Below are positions 34,943-45,378 of a stretch of DNA of 64,000 bases, piece after piece. The notes under the pieces were generated by a model. It saw nothing but the letters and a program-made list of their open reading frames with translations, did not search any database and was not told the DNA's origin. Origin of the DNA: Apiospora phragmitis. Taxonomy: Eukaryota; Ascomycota; Sordariomycetes; Amphisphaeriales; Apiosporaceae. The DNA lies in contig JAQQWL010000011.1 of NCBI GenBank assembly GCA_038363925.1, positions 4,154,001 through 4,218,000 on the forward strand, in the 5' to 3' direction. Position 1 is the first letter of the stretch; every line of letters begins with the position of its first letter. The position numbers and the translations under genes were made by a program.

Positions 34943-35293
34943 TCATTCTTCATCTTCTTCGTCTTTGCCTACGTCCTCGTCCCCGTCCTCGTGGCTGCTG
35001 TCGCTACCGTCGCTCTCGAACTTGGCCAGCTTTCGCTTATCGCTAACGACTAGTCGAACCATACGGCTGCCGGCAGGCGAGGCTATAATCCTTGATCCGA
35101 CGGGTTCTAACCAGTTGGATTTCTGCAGATTGCGCTCGAGGCTAGATTGATTGGCTGTGCCCGATAATGATGATGGCCTGCCCTGTCTCGTAGAAGTGTT
35201 GAGCCGCCTGCGTGACGGCTGTACTAGGTCATCACCAGTGAGTCTCTTGTAGTCAGCAGCAGTCTGTATAGGACCTGAGCCGCTGCCGGCCTC

Positions 35294-36111
35294 CTAACCG
35301 GCATTGGCCGCCTTCAGCGCTGCGAGCTCCTCCTCCTTGGCCTTGATGGCCTTGTTCATGGTGCGCACCATGTCGACGACCTTCTCCTCGGCCTCCTTGA
35401 GCCGCTTGATCTCGAGCTGCTCCGTCTCGCGGCTGAAGGGCTGCCCCGGCCGATTGGCGAGCGGGATCATGGCGCTGCGCTCCTTGATGTCTCCTTCCTG
35501 CGGGGGCGCGACCGATTTCCCCTTGCCCTTGCCCTTGCCGCCGGTGCCAGCGCCCTTATCGCGGGCGCCCGAGGTCAGGAGCTTGTAGAACTCCTCGAAA
35601 GGTTCGTTGAAGAGCTGCTCCTCGTAGGTCCAGGCCTTGATCTCGCCGTTGCCCTGGGTGCGCATCGCTTCTTTCTCCTCGTCGGTGCGGCCGTAGGGGT
35701 GGAGGCGGAGGTGGTGGTAGAGGGTTTGGGGCTTTTCGCCACTCTGAAGGCTGTAATAGAGCTTGATGGTGATCTCGAACTCGCCCCAGCCCGTCTCGTT
35801 CACGGTGAAGGCGCGCTGCTGCTTGGCGGGGGCTTGCCGGCGTTCTCCTTCTGGATGGTCTCGGCGTCGATGCTGCGCATGGGGTTCGGGATCGACTCGT
35901 GCAGCTTGAACTGGACGCGGCGCAGCCAGTAGAAGACGTCGGTGTCCTCGACGCCCTTGACGAAGACCTGCCACGAGTGGGTGTGGTCCAGTGGCACGCC
36001 GGCGGGCCGCGGATTGTCCGTGTCGTTGAAGGGCTTCGCCGTCGTGCCGTAGATGAAGGGTCGGAAGATCTGGACGCCCTTCATGCGCTTGCCAGCATTG
36101 ACGGGTGCCAT
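35294..36111 (-). CDS. YAF9: YEATS-domain protein Yaf9 (NuA4/SWR1 subunit), frame broken by one base
   Basis: Histone-acyl-lysine reader shared by the NuA4 acetyltransferase and the SWR1 H2A.Z-exchange complex. The first part encodes MAPVNAGKRMKGVQIFRPF, then YGTTAKPF, DHTHSWQVFVKG and FYWLRRVQFKLHESIPNPMR. The rest, in another frame, encodes FTVNETGWGEFEITIKLYY, KPQTLYHHLRLHPYG, EEQLFNEPFEEFY, a GKGKGKGK linker and a C-terminal coiled coil (about the last 45 residues). The frames join at a five-C run (GGGGG on the plus strand, 35828-35832): one more C, or a -1 slip, links NAGKP to AKQQRAFTVNE inside the YEATS domain. No plausible intron bridges the gap. About 270 residues when joined, normal for the family. 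The TAG at 35294-35296 is followed by a long open extension. Confidence 0.92.
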
Positions 36112-36646
36112 GTTCGCTGTCTCCCTACCAGTACTAGGTTAGGTAAGAAGATGTGATGGAAAATATTGATGATGCTGTGAGAATTGTGAATGGATCCTAC
36201 CTACTTTCCCTCAGCCTCATGCAGGCCCCGAGATACCCTGCAAGAACCTTGTATCGCGATGGGGCCTGCGCACTTTAGCGAGTGAATCTGGCCAATCAAA
36301 CTAAGGACGGACTTTCCCAGCTACTTCAGCCTCGTACATGTGATGATGATGACATGACTCTTGGATCATTCCCACACAAGAGAGGTTGCTGCATTGGAAA
36401 CTGAGATTCCAGAAGTCGTCAATTGATATTCTTGATTTGGGCATTCGGACAGGTGCCCTACTAAATTAAATACTGCGGGGTGCATTGACCCTCCCTCTAC
36501 TTCACTTACGAAAAAAGTCAAGAAAGCTGTTGTTGTTCACCCAATAAACCTTCTCATCCCCAAGAGCGAGCCAGGAGCTGCATACTTTCTACCTACTGAT
36601 AACTGAACTTACTGCTGTTGCGTAAATCCCTGGCTCGTTTTGCACC
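36112..36646. promoter_or_regulatory. Divergent promoter region of YAF9 and the COQ11-like gene
   Basis: 535 bases separate the two divergent starts. Both 5' regions must lie here. There is no clear gene or RNA; no specific factor site can be defended from sequence alone. Confidence 0.5.
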
Positions 36647-37606
36647 ATGTCGACTGCTGCGAAGCGAATCATAGTCTGTGGCGGCAATGGGTTTCTTGGG
36701 TCCCGGATTTGCAAGTACGCCGTAGCAAGAGGTTGGGATGTCACATCTATAAGGCAAGCTAGCACCACCTTACTCCCATCAATTGCCATTGGGACATTGC
36801 ATTTCATATGCTAACAGTAACATCAATTCAGCCGGTCAGGCGAGCCCAAATGGAACGCCGTCACATCATCTGCTACGCCGCCCGTGTGGGCCCATAAAGT
36901 GACGTGGGAGCGCGCCGACATCCTGCGGCCCGCCACCTACGTCCCGCTGCTGAAGGGCGCCGACTACGTGATCCACAGCATGGGCATCCTGCTCGAGGCC
37001 GACTACAAGGCCGTGGTCTCGGGCCAGGAGTCGCCCATCTCGGGCCTGTCGCGGGCCTTCTCGGGGGCGCCGCGCCCGGCCGACCCCCTCGACCGGGACG
37101 TGAAGGAGGGCACGAGCGAGGACATCCGGCCGCCCGAGACCAAGCAGCAGCTCACGTACGAGAACATGAACCGGGACTCGGCCATCATGCTCGCCCAGGA
37201 GGCCGACCAGGCCAAGGCCAGCGCCTTCGTGTACATTTCGGCGGCCGCGGGGGCCCCCGTCCTGCCCGCACGCTACATCACCACCAAGCGCGAGGCCGAG
37301 GACACCATCGCCAGCCGCTTCCCCCGCATGCGCGGCGTCTTCGTCCGCCCGCCGTTCCTCTACGACCCCTCGCGGCCCATCACCATGGGCATGGCCGCCA
37401 TGACGGGGATGGGCGCCATGTTCAACACCGTCACGGGCGGCGTCCTGGGCGGCTTCATGGGGGCAGCCGGCACGAAGCCCCTCAAGGTCGAGGTTGTTGC
37501 CGAGGCCGTGGTGGAGGCACTCGAGGACGAGTCCGTCCGAGGGCCTGTCGAGGTACCCGAGATTGAGAAGTTGGCGGAAAAGGCATGGAGGAAGAACATG
37601 CTGTAG
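36647..37606 (+). CDS. COQ11: Mitochondrial NAD(P)-binding Rossmann protein, Coq11-like
   Basis: The product is a member of the atypical short-chain dehydrogenase/epimerase group that includes yeast Coq11 (YLR290C), linked to the coenzyme Q synthome at the mitochondrial inner membrane. Two exons: 36647-36753 and 36832-37606, 293 residues. The N-terminus has the dinucleotide-binding glycine motif CGGNGFLGSRICK at about 10-22. Later come YVIHSMGILLE, YENMNRDSAIMLAQEA, FVYISAAAG (strand with the catalytic Ser region), RYITTKREAEDTI and FVRPPFLYDP. The intron uses a GC donor (GCAAGC) with a normal acceptor TTCAG and a CTAAC branch sequence; only this donor keeps the frame (TSI then SRSGEPKWN). 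Exon 2 is very GC-rich. The gene symbol is by family resemblance. Confidence 0.85.
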
Positions 37607-37816
37607 GGAAGTCACTCAGGGCATGGAAGAAGCAGGGTGTTGTTTGGCATTGGCGTGTGAAGCATGCTGTAATTATTATTCAAATGCATCTCTCATAGAC
37701 TGTAGATATAGCCGCAACGCCTTGTTCCTCTTGTACCCCATACAATACAGTACGCCGGAATGTTAGGGGGAAAGGCCCATTCACCCATCTAGTAAAATCC
37801 AAACCCAATCCTTAAA

Positions 37817-38740
37817 TTAGATCATTGTGCCTCTCTCGAAACTGTCCCTGATCTCGGCAGTATATTTGTTGTAGAAGCGGTTCAGCTTCTGGTTGAACTG
37901 CTTGTTCTTCTCGTTGATGTACGTGACATCGCCATCGTCCCCGTTCTCGGCCATACGCTCCTTCCTCTTCTTCAGCCTGTTCTCCTCGGCCTTCTTCAGA
38001 TCGTTCACCAGTCGATCGACTGCCGCCTTTTCGGGTTTGTTGTTGATGAAGTTGGTCGAGTCCGCTGTAGAATAGAAACTGCCGTCCTTGTCCACAGCAA
38101 TCAACTCGCCGTCCTCGGTCTCGACGATGTCGAGGCCGCCCGACGCGGCCGCCTTTTCGATGGCAGCCATCTTGTCACGCTCATACCGCTCCATGTCGGG
38201 GGCGAGGTTCTGCAGCTGTCGCTTGTAGACCTTGTTGCTCTCGCCGCGGTAGTCCTGGAAGGCGTTGTTGTCGCGGGCGGCGGCCCTCTTCTTGACACGC
38301 TTGTCCCAGCGCTCGCTCTCCTCGGCCGTCCAGTCCCATGCCCGCTTGCGTTCGAAGTCGTCGCCCGCCTCCTCCGTCTCGGCCTTGAGCAGCTTGTGGG
38401 CCGCCACGTCCCGCTTCCGGTGGATGGCCGTGAGGGCCGAGGGGTCGGACGCGAGGCGCTGCGATTCCTTGGTGGCCTCGGCGAGGTTATGGCTCGAGGA
38501 CTGCTTGGCTCGGGCTTGCAGGGCACGGAAACGGGCCATGCGGTCCTGGGCCTTGTTGGAGGTTGCCTCTGGATTTGTTTGTGAAGTGTTTGCCTCAGCC
38601 TCCGTCGTTTGTTGCTGTTTTGACTCGTTATTCTCCTCTGTTGACGTTGGCTCTGGCGACTGTGATGAAGGGTTTGTTGCCTCTGCCTCTACTGGGACTG
38701 CAGTGGTAGCTGCCGTCTTTCTCTTCTTAGCAGGAGGCAT
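37817..38740 (-). CDS. SYF2: Pre-mRNA-splicing factor Syf2
   Basis: Component of the Prp19-associated (NTC) spliceosome assembly that supports both splicing steps. Single exon, 307 residues from MPPAKKRKTAA, a basic NLS-like head followed by a Ser/Thr/Glu/Gln-rich low-complexity stretch to about 85. The conserved Syf2 core follows: RMARFRALQARAKQSS, RKRDVAAHKLLKAE, FERKRAWDWTAEESERWDKR, FQDYRGESNKVYKRQ, DKMAAIEKAAASGGL, VDRLVNDLKKAEENRLKKRK and, near the end, INEKNKQFNQKLNRFYNKY. The frame stays open upstream to 39064, but the Met at 38740 begins the conserved head, and the upstream residues look like leader. It converges on the COQ11-like gene with about 210 bases between stops. Confidence 0.95.
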   Translation of the reverse strand: MPPAKKRKTAATTAVPVEAEATNPSSQSPEPTSTEENNESKQQQTTEAEANTSQTNPEATSNKAQDRMARFRALQARAKQSSSHNLAEATKESQRLASDPSALTAIHRKRDVAAHKLLKAETEEAGDDFERKRAWDWTAEESERWDKRVKKRAAARDNNAFQDYRGESNKVYKRQLQNLAPDMERYERDKMAAIEKAAASGGLDIVETEDGELIAVDKDGSFYSTADSTNFINNKPEKAAVDRLVNDLKKAEENRLKKRKERMAENGDDGDVTYINEKNKQFNQKLNRFYNKYTAEIRDSFERGTMI

Positions 38741-39367
38741 CGTGGAGGATTTGTGGGTGGTTGGGAGATCAGGATCGAATTTTGCAATTGGGTACCTGGA
38801 GACGGATGCAGGCTTGGAGGTTGCTGGGTTTGGTTGACGGATTGTATGAAGGTAATAAAGGCTGCTGGCTAGTTTATTAAGAGTGATGTCAGGCGTATTG
38901 GAGAAAACAACCAAATTGATTGAAGGTTTACGATGTACCCGTACTGGAGGCAATATACCTGTCAAACTCAGCCTCGTGGCTGAAGTGGGGGCTGAAGGTA
39001 CTGGACCCGACCTGGGAGGGTAGGTACTTAATCTTAGGTACTTCTTCGGTGAAGGAAAAACCAAGCAGCCGTCGGACCCGCCTTTGCATCAAATGATTCA
39101 TCGGCTCTTTGCTTTTTGCTCCGACCAGATCCTAGCACGCGACCAGATCGCGCCTCCCCAAGGCTAAAATCGAGATAGTCTGGGGAAAATGGGGAATGGC
39201 TTCCATAGCGCCCGCCTTAATGTCTCAAACTCCACAATGCTGGTTGGGGATCATCCCTCTTGCGCCTGTTAATTCCCGCCATGCATCCTGTAAAATAACC
39301 CTTCGATTGATTACCTTTTGCATGCCATGTCATGCCAGATGGGGGCATCCCTTTGTCTATCTCCAAA

Positions 39368-41086
39368 ATGCAGCGATTGAGTCGCCCGCTGCCCGCCTGC
39401 GGGCCCTCGTCAGCTTCGAAACCGCTATGGTCTCGATCGCGGTCTCAACCTCTGCCTCTATCTCTATCTCGAATTCAGTTCCAGTCTCTGTCTCTGCCTG
39501 GAAAAGCTCGGTCTGTTTTCAAGAGAGGCCGACGCCACTGGCCTAAGAAGATCCGACAGGTGCCTATGCGTGATGCCTACCCGATTTACGACCTCTCCGG
39601 TCTTATTCTCGACCTCGACGCCGAAGGGAACAAGCATGTCCGCAGATATGACCCAACCACCGATGGCGTTCGCGACCCTTCAAGGACAGCTCATAAATAT
39701 GAGCAGCTAGCTCTTACTAAACGTGTTAACAAGTTCGAGGACCGATACCGCCGCGGCAGCGAACAGTTTGGGAAAATTAGCACCCAAGAATATACCCCGT
39801 GGCATGTATCTGATCTAGATATCATCTCTTGCGCATTGTTGGGCCCATCATTGAAAGGGAGCTCACAACATCGGGTTCAGGGAGAATCATTGCGCACCAA
39901 TGATACAGCAAGCTCCAGATTCGAGGAAATCGCCGGTACTGTTCAACGCCAGAACGGTATTCCCCGGCATGCGCAAGAAGACACGGCTCGGGGCGTGGCA
40001 TATCTTATGCGCCGGCAGAAAAAGCATATAACGGCTGCACCAGACTTGGATGCTGGGGTTTTTTCCCGCCAAATTGACAAGTGTGGAAACTTGACTGAAT
40101 TGAGAAGAGTCGTCCAAAACCTGCTGGTGAGACCTGGGGGCTGCAAATTGGTCAATTCGTACGGTCATGACATCGCAAAGCGTTGTCAAGCACTGGAGCT
40201 CACAGCGTCTCAGAATGAGCTGGAAGAAATCCTTTCTTTTCTCAATGACGTAACTATCAGAACAGCGTCCGACGAACTCCCGATGTCTCCCCATATCGCC
40301 GGCGTGGGCTTGCGCATAGCAGCATCTTACGGGGCTTTCTCGGCGATGCAATTGTACTTTGCGGCAACTGAATGCTGGAGGCGCGACAGTATAGCTTCTT
40401 ATGTAAACACAGCTCTTGCAAGGGCTTTGTTCTACCTCACTTCGCAGCCGGGGTATAAGAAGGACGAGTCTGGGGCTCAGGAGAGCCGGGCATCACGCGT
40501 TGCGGCATATACCACGCTTACGGGCTATAGCATGTATGGCCAAGACTTCGAAATGTCATACCAGAAAGCTATCCGTACGCAGCCGGGAGATCCATTGCGG
40601 CATCACCAACACTTTCTCCATATGCTTGCTGAGGTAGGAGCTTTTCGCACCATATGGCATATCTTTCACAAATCAAATCGGGGAGAGGCGCCTCTTATTC
40701 CATACGAACACCGTGACTGGTTCGTAACCGCCATTCTGAGAGCTCTCGGGAATGTCCAAAGTGGCCGTATAACATTCGATCCCAAGGCAGTCAAGCACGC
40801 TACTGGTGATTACGAAGCTGACTGCAAACTCGACTTACGAACAATAATGAGCTCGTCCATCGATAATAGGCCAACAAAAGCACCATGCGCAAGCATGAGC
40901 AAGTCCTCTGGGTTGCGTGAAAACGCAAGTCTGGACGATGAAGTTTCCGGTTTATACGAAAATATAGGCCCAGAAGTGGTCACCCAGAAAATGCGTTCAG
41001 ACATACTGGAAGCTCTTCACCTGCACACTATCGCGGGGGCCCTGTCACGACTGAGGAAAATCCTATATGCACCAGCGTCGAAATGA
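39368..41086 (+). CDS. Hypothetical protein, probably mitochondrial
   Basis: I do not recognise this family. A single long exon gives 572 residues from ATG 39368 (the frame also has an ATG 36 bases upstream at 39332). I prefer 39368 because it has A at -3 and gives an Arg/Ser/Pro/Leu-rich, acid-free head (MQRLSRPLPACGP...) that looks like a mitochondrial targeting peptide up to about residue 50. A basic stretch KRGRRHWPKKIRQ follows, then DAYPIYDLSG. The middle and C-terminal parts are predicted helical with spaced motifs such as HIAGVGLRIAASYGAFSAM and HHQHFLHMLAEVGAFRTIWHIF, which recall helical-hairpin (PPR-like) organisation, but I cannot show true PPR units. It is divergent from SYF2, and the two share the upstream 630 bases. 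Confidence 0.75.
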   Translation: MQRLSRPLPACGPSSASKPLWSRSRSQPLPLSLSRIQFQSLSLPGKARSVFKRGRRHWPKKIRQVPMRDAYPIYDLSGLILDLDAEGNKHVRRYDPTTDGVRDPSRTAHKYEQLALTKRVNKFEDRYRRGSEQFGKISTQEYTPWHVSDLDIISCALLGPSLKGSSQHRVQGESLRTNDTASSRFEEIAGTVQRQNGIPRHAQEDTARGVAYLMRRQKKHITAAPDLDAGVFSRQIDKCGNLTELRRVVQNLLVRPGGCKLVNSYGHDIAKRCQALELTASQNELEEILSFLNDVTIRTASDELPMSPHIAGVGLRIAASYGAFSAMQLYFAATECWRRDSIASYVNTALARALFYLTSQPGYKKDESGAQESRASRVAAYTTLTGYSMYGQDFEMSYQKAIRTQPGDPLRHHQHFLHMLAEVGAFRTIWHIFHKSNRGEAPLIPYEHRDWFVTAILRALGNVQSGRITFDPKAVKHATGDYEADCKLDLRTIMSSSIDNRPTKAPCASMSKSSGLRENASLDDEVSGLYENIGPEVVTQKMRSDILEALHLHTIAGALSRLRKILYAPASK

Positions 41087-41938
41087 TCGGAGGGTTTGGT
41101 CGGAAATAGATTCCCGCCGCTGCGGTCGAAAGATCTAGCTGCCACCGCTACCCAGGGAAACGAGTCAAAACGAGATATCCATGGCGCTGATAGGAATCGG
41201 ACCTATCCGCATTGATCATTCCCATTTATTGTCCCAGGAAATGGGCAAGCATGCAGGTGCATGAATCGAAGCCAAACCAAACCTGTGGCAACGTGGACGT
41301 CATATTAGGGAGCAAAGGGGCATATACTTCTGCAAATATTCCCCGGTTCTACTACGGTAGATGCCCCGCTTGCGCCTTGTCCTCCAGACCGTGCGTTTGA
41401 GTCAGGATAATGGCACTTCTCAGCCCTACATAAGAAGCAATGTACAAGCTCTCGGAAGAATACTTGGGTGCTGCCAACAAAAGTACGACATGTAAGACAC
41501 TGTCGCATACAGTAAGCAACGTTAAGTCGTGTCGTCAGCTAGCCCAAACTTTAATGCTCTCTTCCATCGTGCCACATACATGATACATGTGCGAAGATGG
41601 ACATCTCGTGGATTCCGATGATGTCCAATGTATGATTTGTCGGAATGCGATGGACTACTGCAGCCACCAGTAGCCAAACAGGTTCCTTGGGATCCCCGTA
41701 CTACGTCCTACCACCCAATAGTTGCGGCCGGGTGCCTCTACAGCTCGTGTGAGCTGGTCCTTTTATGCCCGCTATGGCCTTGGCTACTAGTTCAATGTTG
41801 CTGAGTGGTGCAAAAATCGGGTAGCTACACGGCCGTCCCCTTCCCAATCAACGCAGCCGCAATTCAGCATCGAGTACGGGTTCCAGGCGCTGGCCTCGGC
41901 CACGCGGTTCTGAGCAGACCATCTATAGCGGCGCCTCT
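41087..41938. other. Intergenic region downstream of the mitochondrial orphan
   Basis: No supported gene. A short T-arm-like hairpin occurs near 41190-41210 on the minus strand, but no complete tRNA can be folded around it. Moderate AT content with no repeats. Confidence 0.45.
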
Positions 41939-42371
41939 TTACGGCACATCTTTCGACGAGCCTTGTAATGGTGCTACCTCGACTATTGTCGACGTTATTT
42001 CGACGAAAGTTTCTCTCAAGATACGGAGGCGGCTCAGGGCGATCTGGGCGGCTTTGGCCAGATAGGGTTCGAGAGCAATCAGTTCTTGCAATCCGGGTAT
42101 TTCTGGTGAACTGGTATAATCTGGCATCATCGCGAAATATGTGTCTAAATTGCAGGACAGGGCATATGCTGTGTGCTGGATGTGCCGCACAGAGGCGCCG
42201 ATCTCTAGCGGCCCAGGTAGCTGGAATGCTGTGTGGCGTGAGTAAGGTCTCCAGCATAGTGTTCCAGAGATATTCATTCGTCGCAAATTCGGAGAGAACT
42301 TCGCCTTGTCCCTTCGGCAGGACTGTTCCTATCATGCATGGCACCGTCTTATGTCTGCTGCTCTCGGTCAT
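41939..42371 (-). CDS. Hypothetical small protein, weak prediction, two frames
   Basis: Two adjacent minus-strand frames look coding and would join into about 143 residues. From ATG 42371 the first reads MTESSRHKTVPCMIGTVLPK and then FATNEYLWNTMLETLL. The second reads LPGPLEIGASVRHIQHTAYA, then ALSCNLDTYFAMMPDY, IPGLQELIALEPYLAKAAQI and LRILRETFVEIT to the stop at 41939. They meet near 42226-42240, where a +1 shift (or one extra base) is needed; no intron with GT-AG fits. Composition (helical, Leu/Glu/Ala-rich) looks more like protein than the long antisense or overlapping frames nearby. I recognise no family. It could be a decayed gene or a gene with a sequence error. Confidence 0.4.
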
Positions 42372-42696
42372 CTCGATTCGACTGGTGCGGTTGAGGATGA
42401 CAAATATGTACAGTAATATTAGAGACCTAGAAACATATCGACCCTGCGTGCGTGCCACGGCCAGTTGATACTGAGTGGCATATATCAGAAGTGGCTGGAC
42501 TGGGCTGAAAGGCACAATAATACATATGCCAGCAAAACAGCAGCGGTTCTTCTTCCCACCGTGGTTGCTTTCCTTACACCACCAAATAATGTTGTTGCTT
42601 TCGAGACGCTCGCGGGTGCCGCTGGGAGCGACAAGCGCCTCAACCACTACCACGGTAGTATGGCAGCAGGCCTTACGCTTGCTGGAATATTGCAAG

Positions 42697-45013
42697 ATGC
42701 TCCTCCTCGTCTTCATCGTCGCAGACCCGATCGCTACCGCTCACGCCCAGCGGGACCCAGTCGAAGGCTTCTGCAGGCGCTTCGGGCACCAGACGACCGT
42801 CATCGACCGGAAGCTGTACATCAATGGCGGGTTCATCAACTACAACCCCTTGACTAGCGATGCGACGAACTATACAAGTAAGTATACCCTTTTTCTTGTC
42901 TTCTGATAACTATAATAAATCATATATACAACTACTCCCCTCAACGACTAGCTGGATAGTGTTGACTGACGGGGCTGGGTTGGGGAACGATGACAGACAC
43001 CGACCTATCGTATCTCGACCTCGACCACAACGGCTCGCACGACATGCCGCAGCTGTACGCCAACCTGTCCAAGGACAGCAGCATCCCCAGCGTGCACGGC
43101 GGCATCCTCTGGGGCGACGACGTCAACAAGCGGTTCTACCTGTTCGGCGGCGAGTACACCACCCAGCAGCCGCCGGCCGACACGCCGGCACCGCTCTGGG
43201 CATACGACGTCCCCCGCAATCGCTGGGAGCTCGTCAGCCACCCGCCTCCGAACTCCATCAGCGCCGTCAGCTACGGCGCGGGAGTCGCCGTGTCGGAGCG
43301 CGGGGAAGGGTATTACTATGGTGGATGGCTGAGCAATAACTCGGTTCCCGGGTGGAAGGGGCCCAGGGCGGCTACCACGGGTCTGATCAGGTATGCGATG
43401 GATACCAAAGAAGTAAGCATGTCCAATAACATGATCTTGATTTGCGATCTGCTCGTCGGCATCTTCAGTTCTGCCACTGACCAACCTCTTCGTGATTGCG
43501 CAGTGGAGCAACACCATAGGACCGGACGACGGGATCAGAAGAGCAGAAGGCGTCATGGTATACCTCCCAGTCAGCGACAATGGCCTGTTGGTATACTTTG
43601 GCGGTATACAAGACCCCGGAAACGGTTCTCTGGTCGGACAGCCCATGGATGAGATCCACCTTTACAACATCGGCACCTCAAAGTGGTACGACCAGCACGC
43701 TTCCGGCGACGTTCCCGACATGCGCAGGCGGTTTTGTGCGGGGGCTACTTGGGCGCAAGACCAATCCAGCTATAATATGTGAGTGCGTGTATCTTATCTA
43801 TTCACCTACCCCAGTACTTGAAGAGCAAACACGCACTCCAGCATTGGATGACTAACATAACCATACAGCTACCTCTATGGCGGCCTCGGGTTCCCGCCCG
43901 ACCACGAGGCGGGTTTCGACGACGTTTACATCCTGTCCCTGCCCTCCTTCGTGTGGATCAAGATGTACCCGGCACCCAGTAGCAACATCACGAACCAGTA
44001 CCCGCACAACGCACTAACTTGCAACGTCATCGACGGCGCGCAGATGCTGGTCATGGGCGGCTCGTTCCCGCTGGACACGAAGACGTGTGACGCCGGGGAC
44101 CAATACGGCACCCATGGACTGGACCTGGGAGAGCAGAACCCAGGCGCAAGTCCGTAAGTCTTATAACCATTTCCTATGAATTCGCCAGTGCCACATAGTC
44201 AACTTTCCTTTGCGGAGCGGTGCGAGGTAGTTACATCGAGGATGGTTGGGATATATCCCCGAGGCGGAAAATGGATAGTACCTGACATACAGCTGTTTCA
44301 CTCTCTCAGCCTGCATAACCATTGTTTCCTGCTGCCTGACTACTACCAAGGAACACTTACTGACGATCATGCCTACACATAGATGGTTCGTATACCGCAA
44401 GAATATCACAACCTACATCGTCCCGCAGTTGATCCTTGACGAAATTGGCGGAGAGCCACACGGGGGCGCCACCAGGACGGCGCCGAGCAACGGCTTCGAC
44501 CAGCCCGACCTCAAGACCCTGATGACGCGGCGCTACACGGCCGCAGCACGCACTCCAACGGGTAGCGATACCCACCAGGGCGGCGGTTTGTCCAAAAACG
44601 CCACCATTGGTATTGCTGTCGGCTGCGGCGGCGCGGCGCTCCTGGCTTTCGTTGCGGGCTGCTGTTGCCTCGGTGTTGTCCGGCGGCGACGGAAACATCG
44701 ACTGAGCCGAGCAGTGGCTGGAACTGGGCCTCCTGGCATGCTTGATAGCAATAACACTCACCAGAACAACAACATTGCCGCTTATTCCCCCGAAACAGCA
44801 GCAGCAGCGGCGCGCATCTATACCTTCGTGCCGAGCCCGGGGGCGATCGGGTCGCCATCTCCGACGCCGTATTATTACTCACCAGCACCAGCACCCCCAA
44901 GCCGTGTGCTGCGGGCGCCGGTCGAATTGGCCGGCAGCGATGGCATGCATGAGCTATATGACCGGCTGCAATACGGGACGCCTCATTTTCGCTGTCCACG
45001 TCGGGGGCCATGA
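42697..45013 (+). CDS. Kelch-repeat membrane protein with signal peptide
   Basis: Predicted secreted or plasma-membrane protein with an extracellular kelch propeller. Five exons (42697-42877, 42997-43412, 43504-43778, 43869-44153, 44383-45013), all GT-AG and in phase, give 595 residues. A hydrophobic signal peptide (MLLLVFIVADPIATAHA) precedes CRRFGHQTTVIDRKLYINGG. Kelch blades are marked by double-Gly turns: YLFGGEY, YYYGGWL, VYFGGIQD, YLYGGLGF and LVMGGSFP. After a linker a single transmembrane segment (IGIAVGCGGAALLAFVAGC) is followed by RRRRKHR as stop-transfer, then a Pro/Ser/Ala-rich cytoplasmic tail. Fungi have many such kelch-TM proteins with unknown ligands. The annotated end may be premature: from about 44960 another frame continues as a Pro/Thr/Gln-rich tail to 45378. 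Upstream in-frame Met codons exist, but only 42697 gives a clean signal peptide. Confidence 0.82.
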
Positions 45014-45378
45014 TCATGCCGCCACCCCCGAAGTACATTGACCATGACGAGACGGCAATGAGCTCGCCGCCGACAACGACAACGACAACGACAACAACGA
45101 CATATTCGTGTTCCAGGGGAGATTCGCCCGTGACTACCGCCGAGGCGCCGGGCCCTCACACAGGCTTCTACACCATCAGTCCTCTCACGACAACCCCCGC
45201 GACGGAGACGATGCAACAGCAACCGCACCAGCAGCAATACAGCAACAATAGCCAGTCGTTTCCTCACTCTTGGTTCGATTCCAGCAGCGAACACAGCTAT
45301 GGGCCACTGAATTCAAACCCTGTTACTGAGCAGCAGCAGCAGCAGTACCAAGACCCAGCCGCCGCAACGACGCCGTAG
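45014..45378 (+). other. Probable continuation of the kelch protein tail in a different frame
   Basis: The frame ATAMSSPP... to PAAATTP (stop at 45378) is open from about 44960, where it reads AAIRDASFSLSTSGAMIMPP, and has the Pro/Ser/Thr/Gln tail expected of fungal kelch-TM proteins, including an ACGACA-type Thr repeat and CAG runs. It joins the preceding exon if one base is missing near CCGG at about 44957-44962. The short end in the annotated frame (HFRCPRRGP) looks like out-of-frame translation. Confidence 0.5.

Noticed and set aside
36866..37615. 249-residue minus-strand and 220-residue plus-strand frames in the COQ11-like gene
   Set aside because: Shadow frames of a very GC-rich exon; His/Arg/Gly-rich without motifs.
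41185..41215. T-arm-like hairpin, possible tRNA 3' half on the minus strand
   Set aside because: No matching acceptor, D-arm or anticodon arm can be found nearby, and the loop lacks the usual second T.
41787..42716. 309-residue minus-strand frame
   Set aside because: Only the middle part looks coding; the ends are Arg/Cys-rich without motifs and overlap the kelch promoter.
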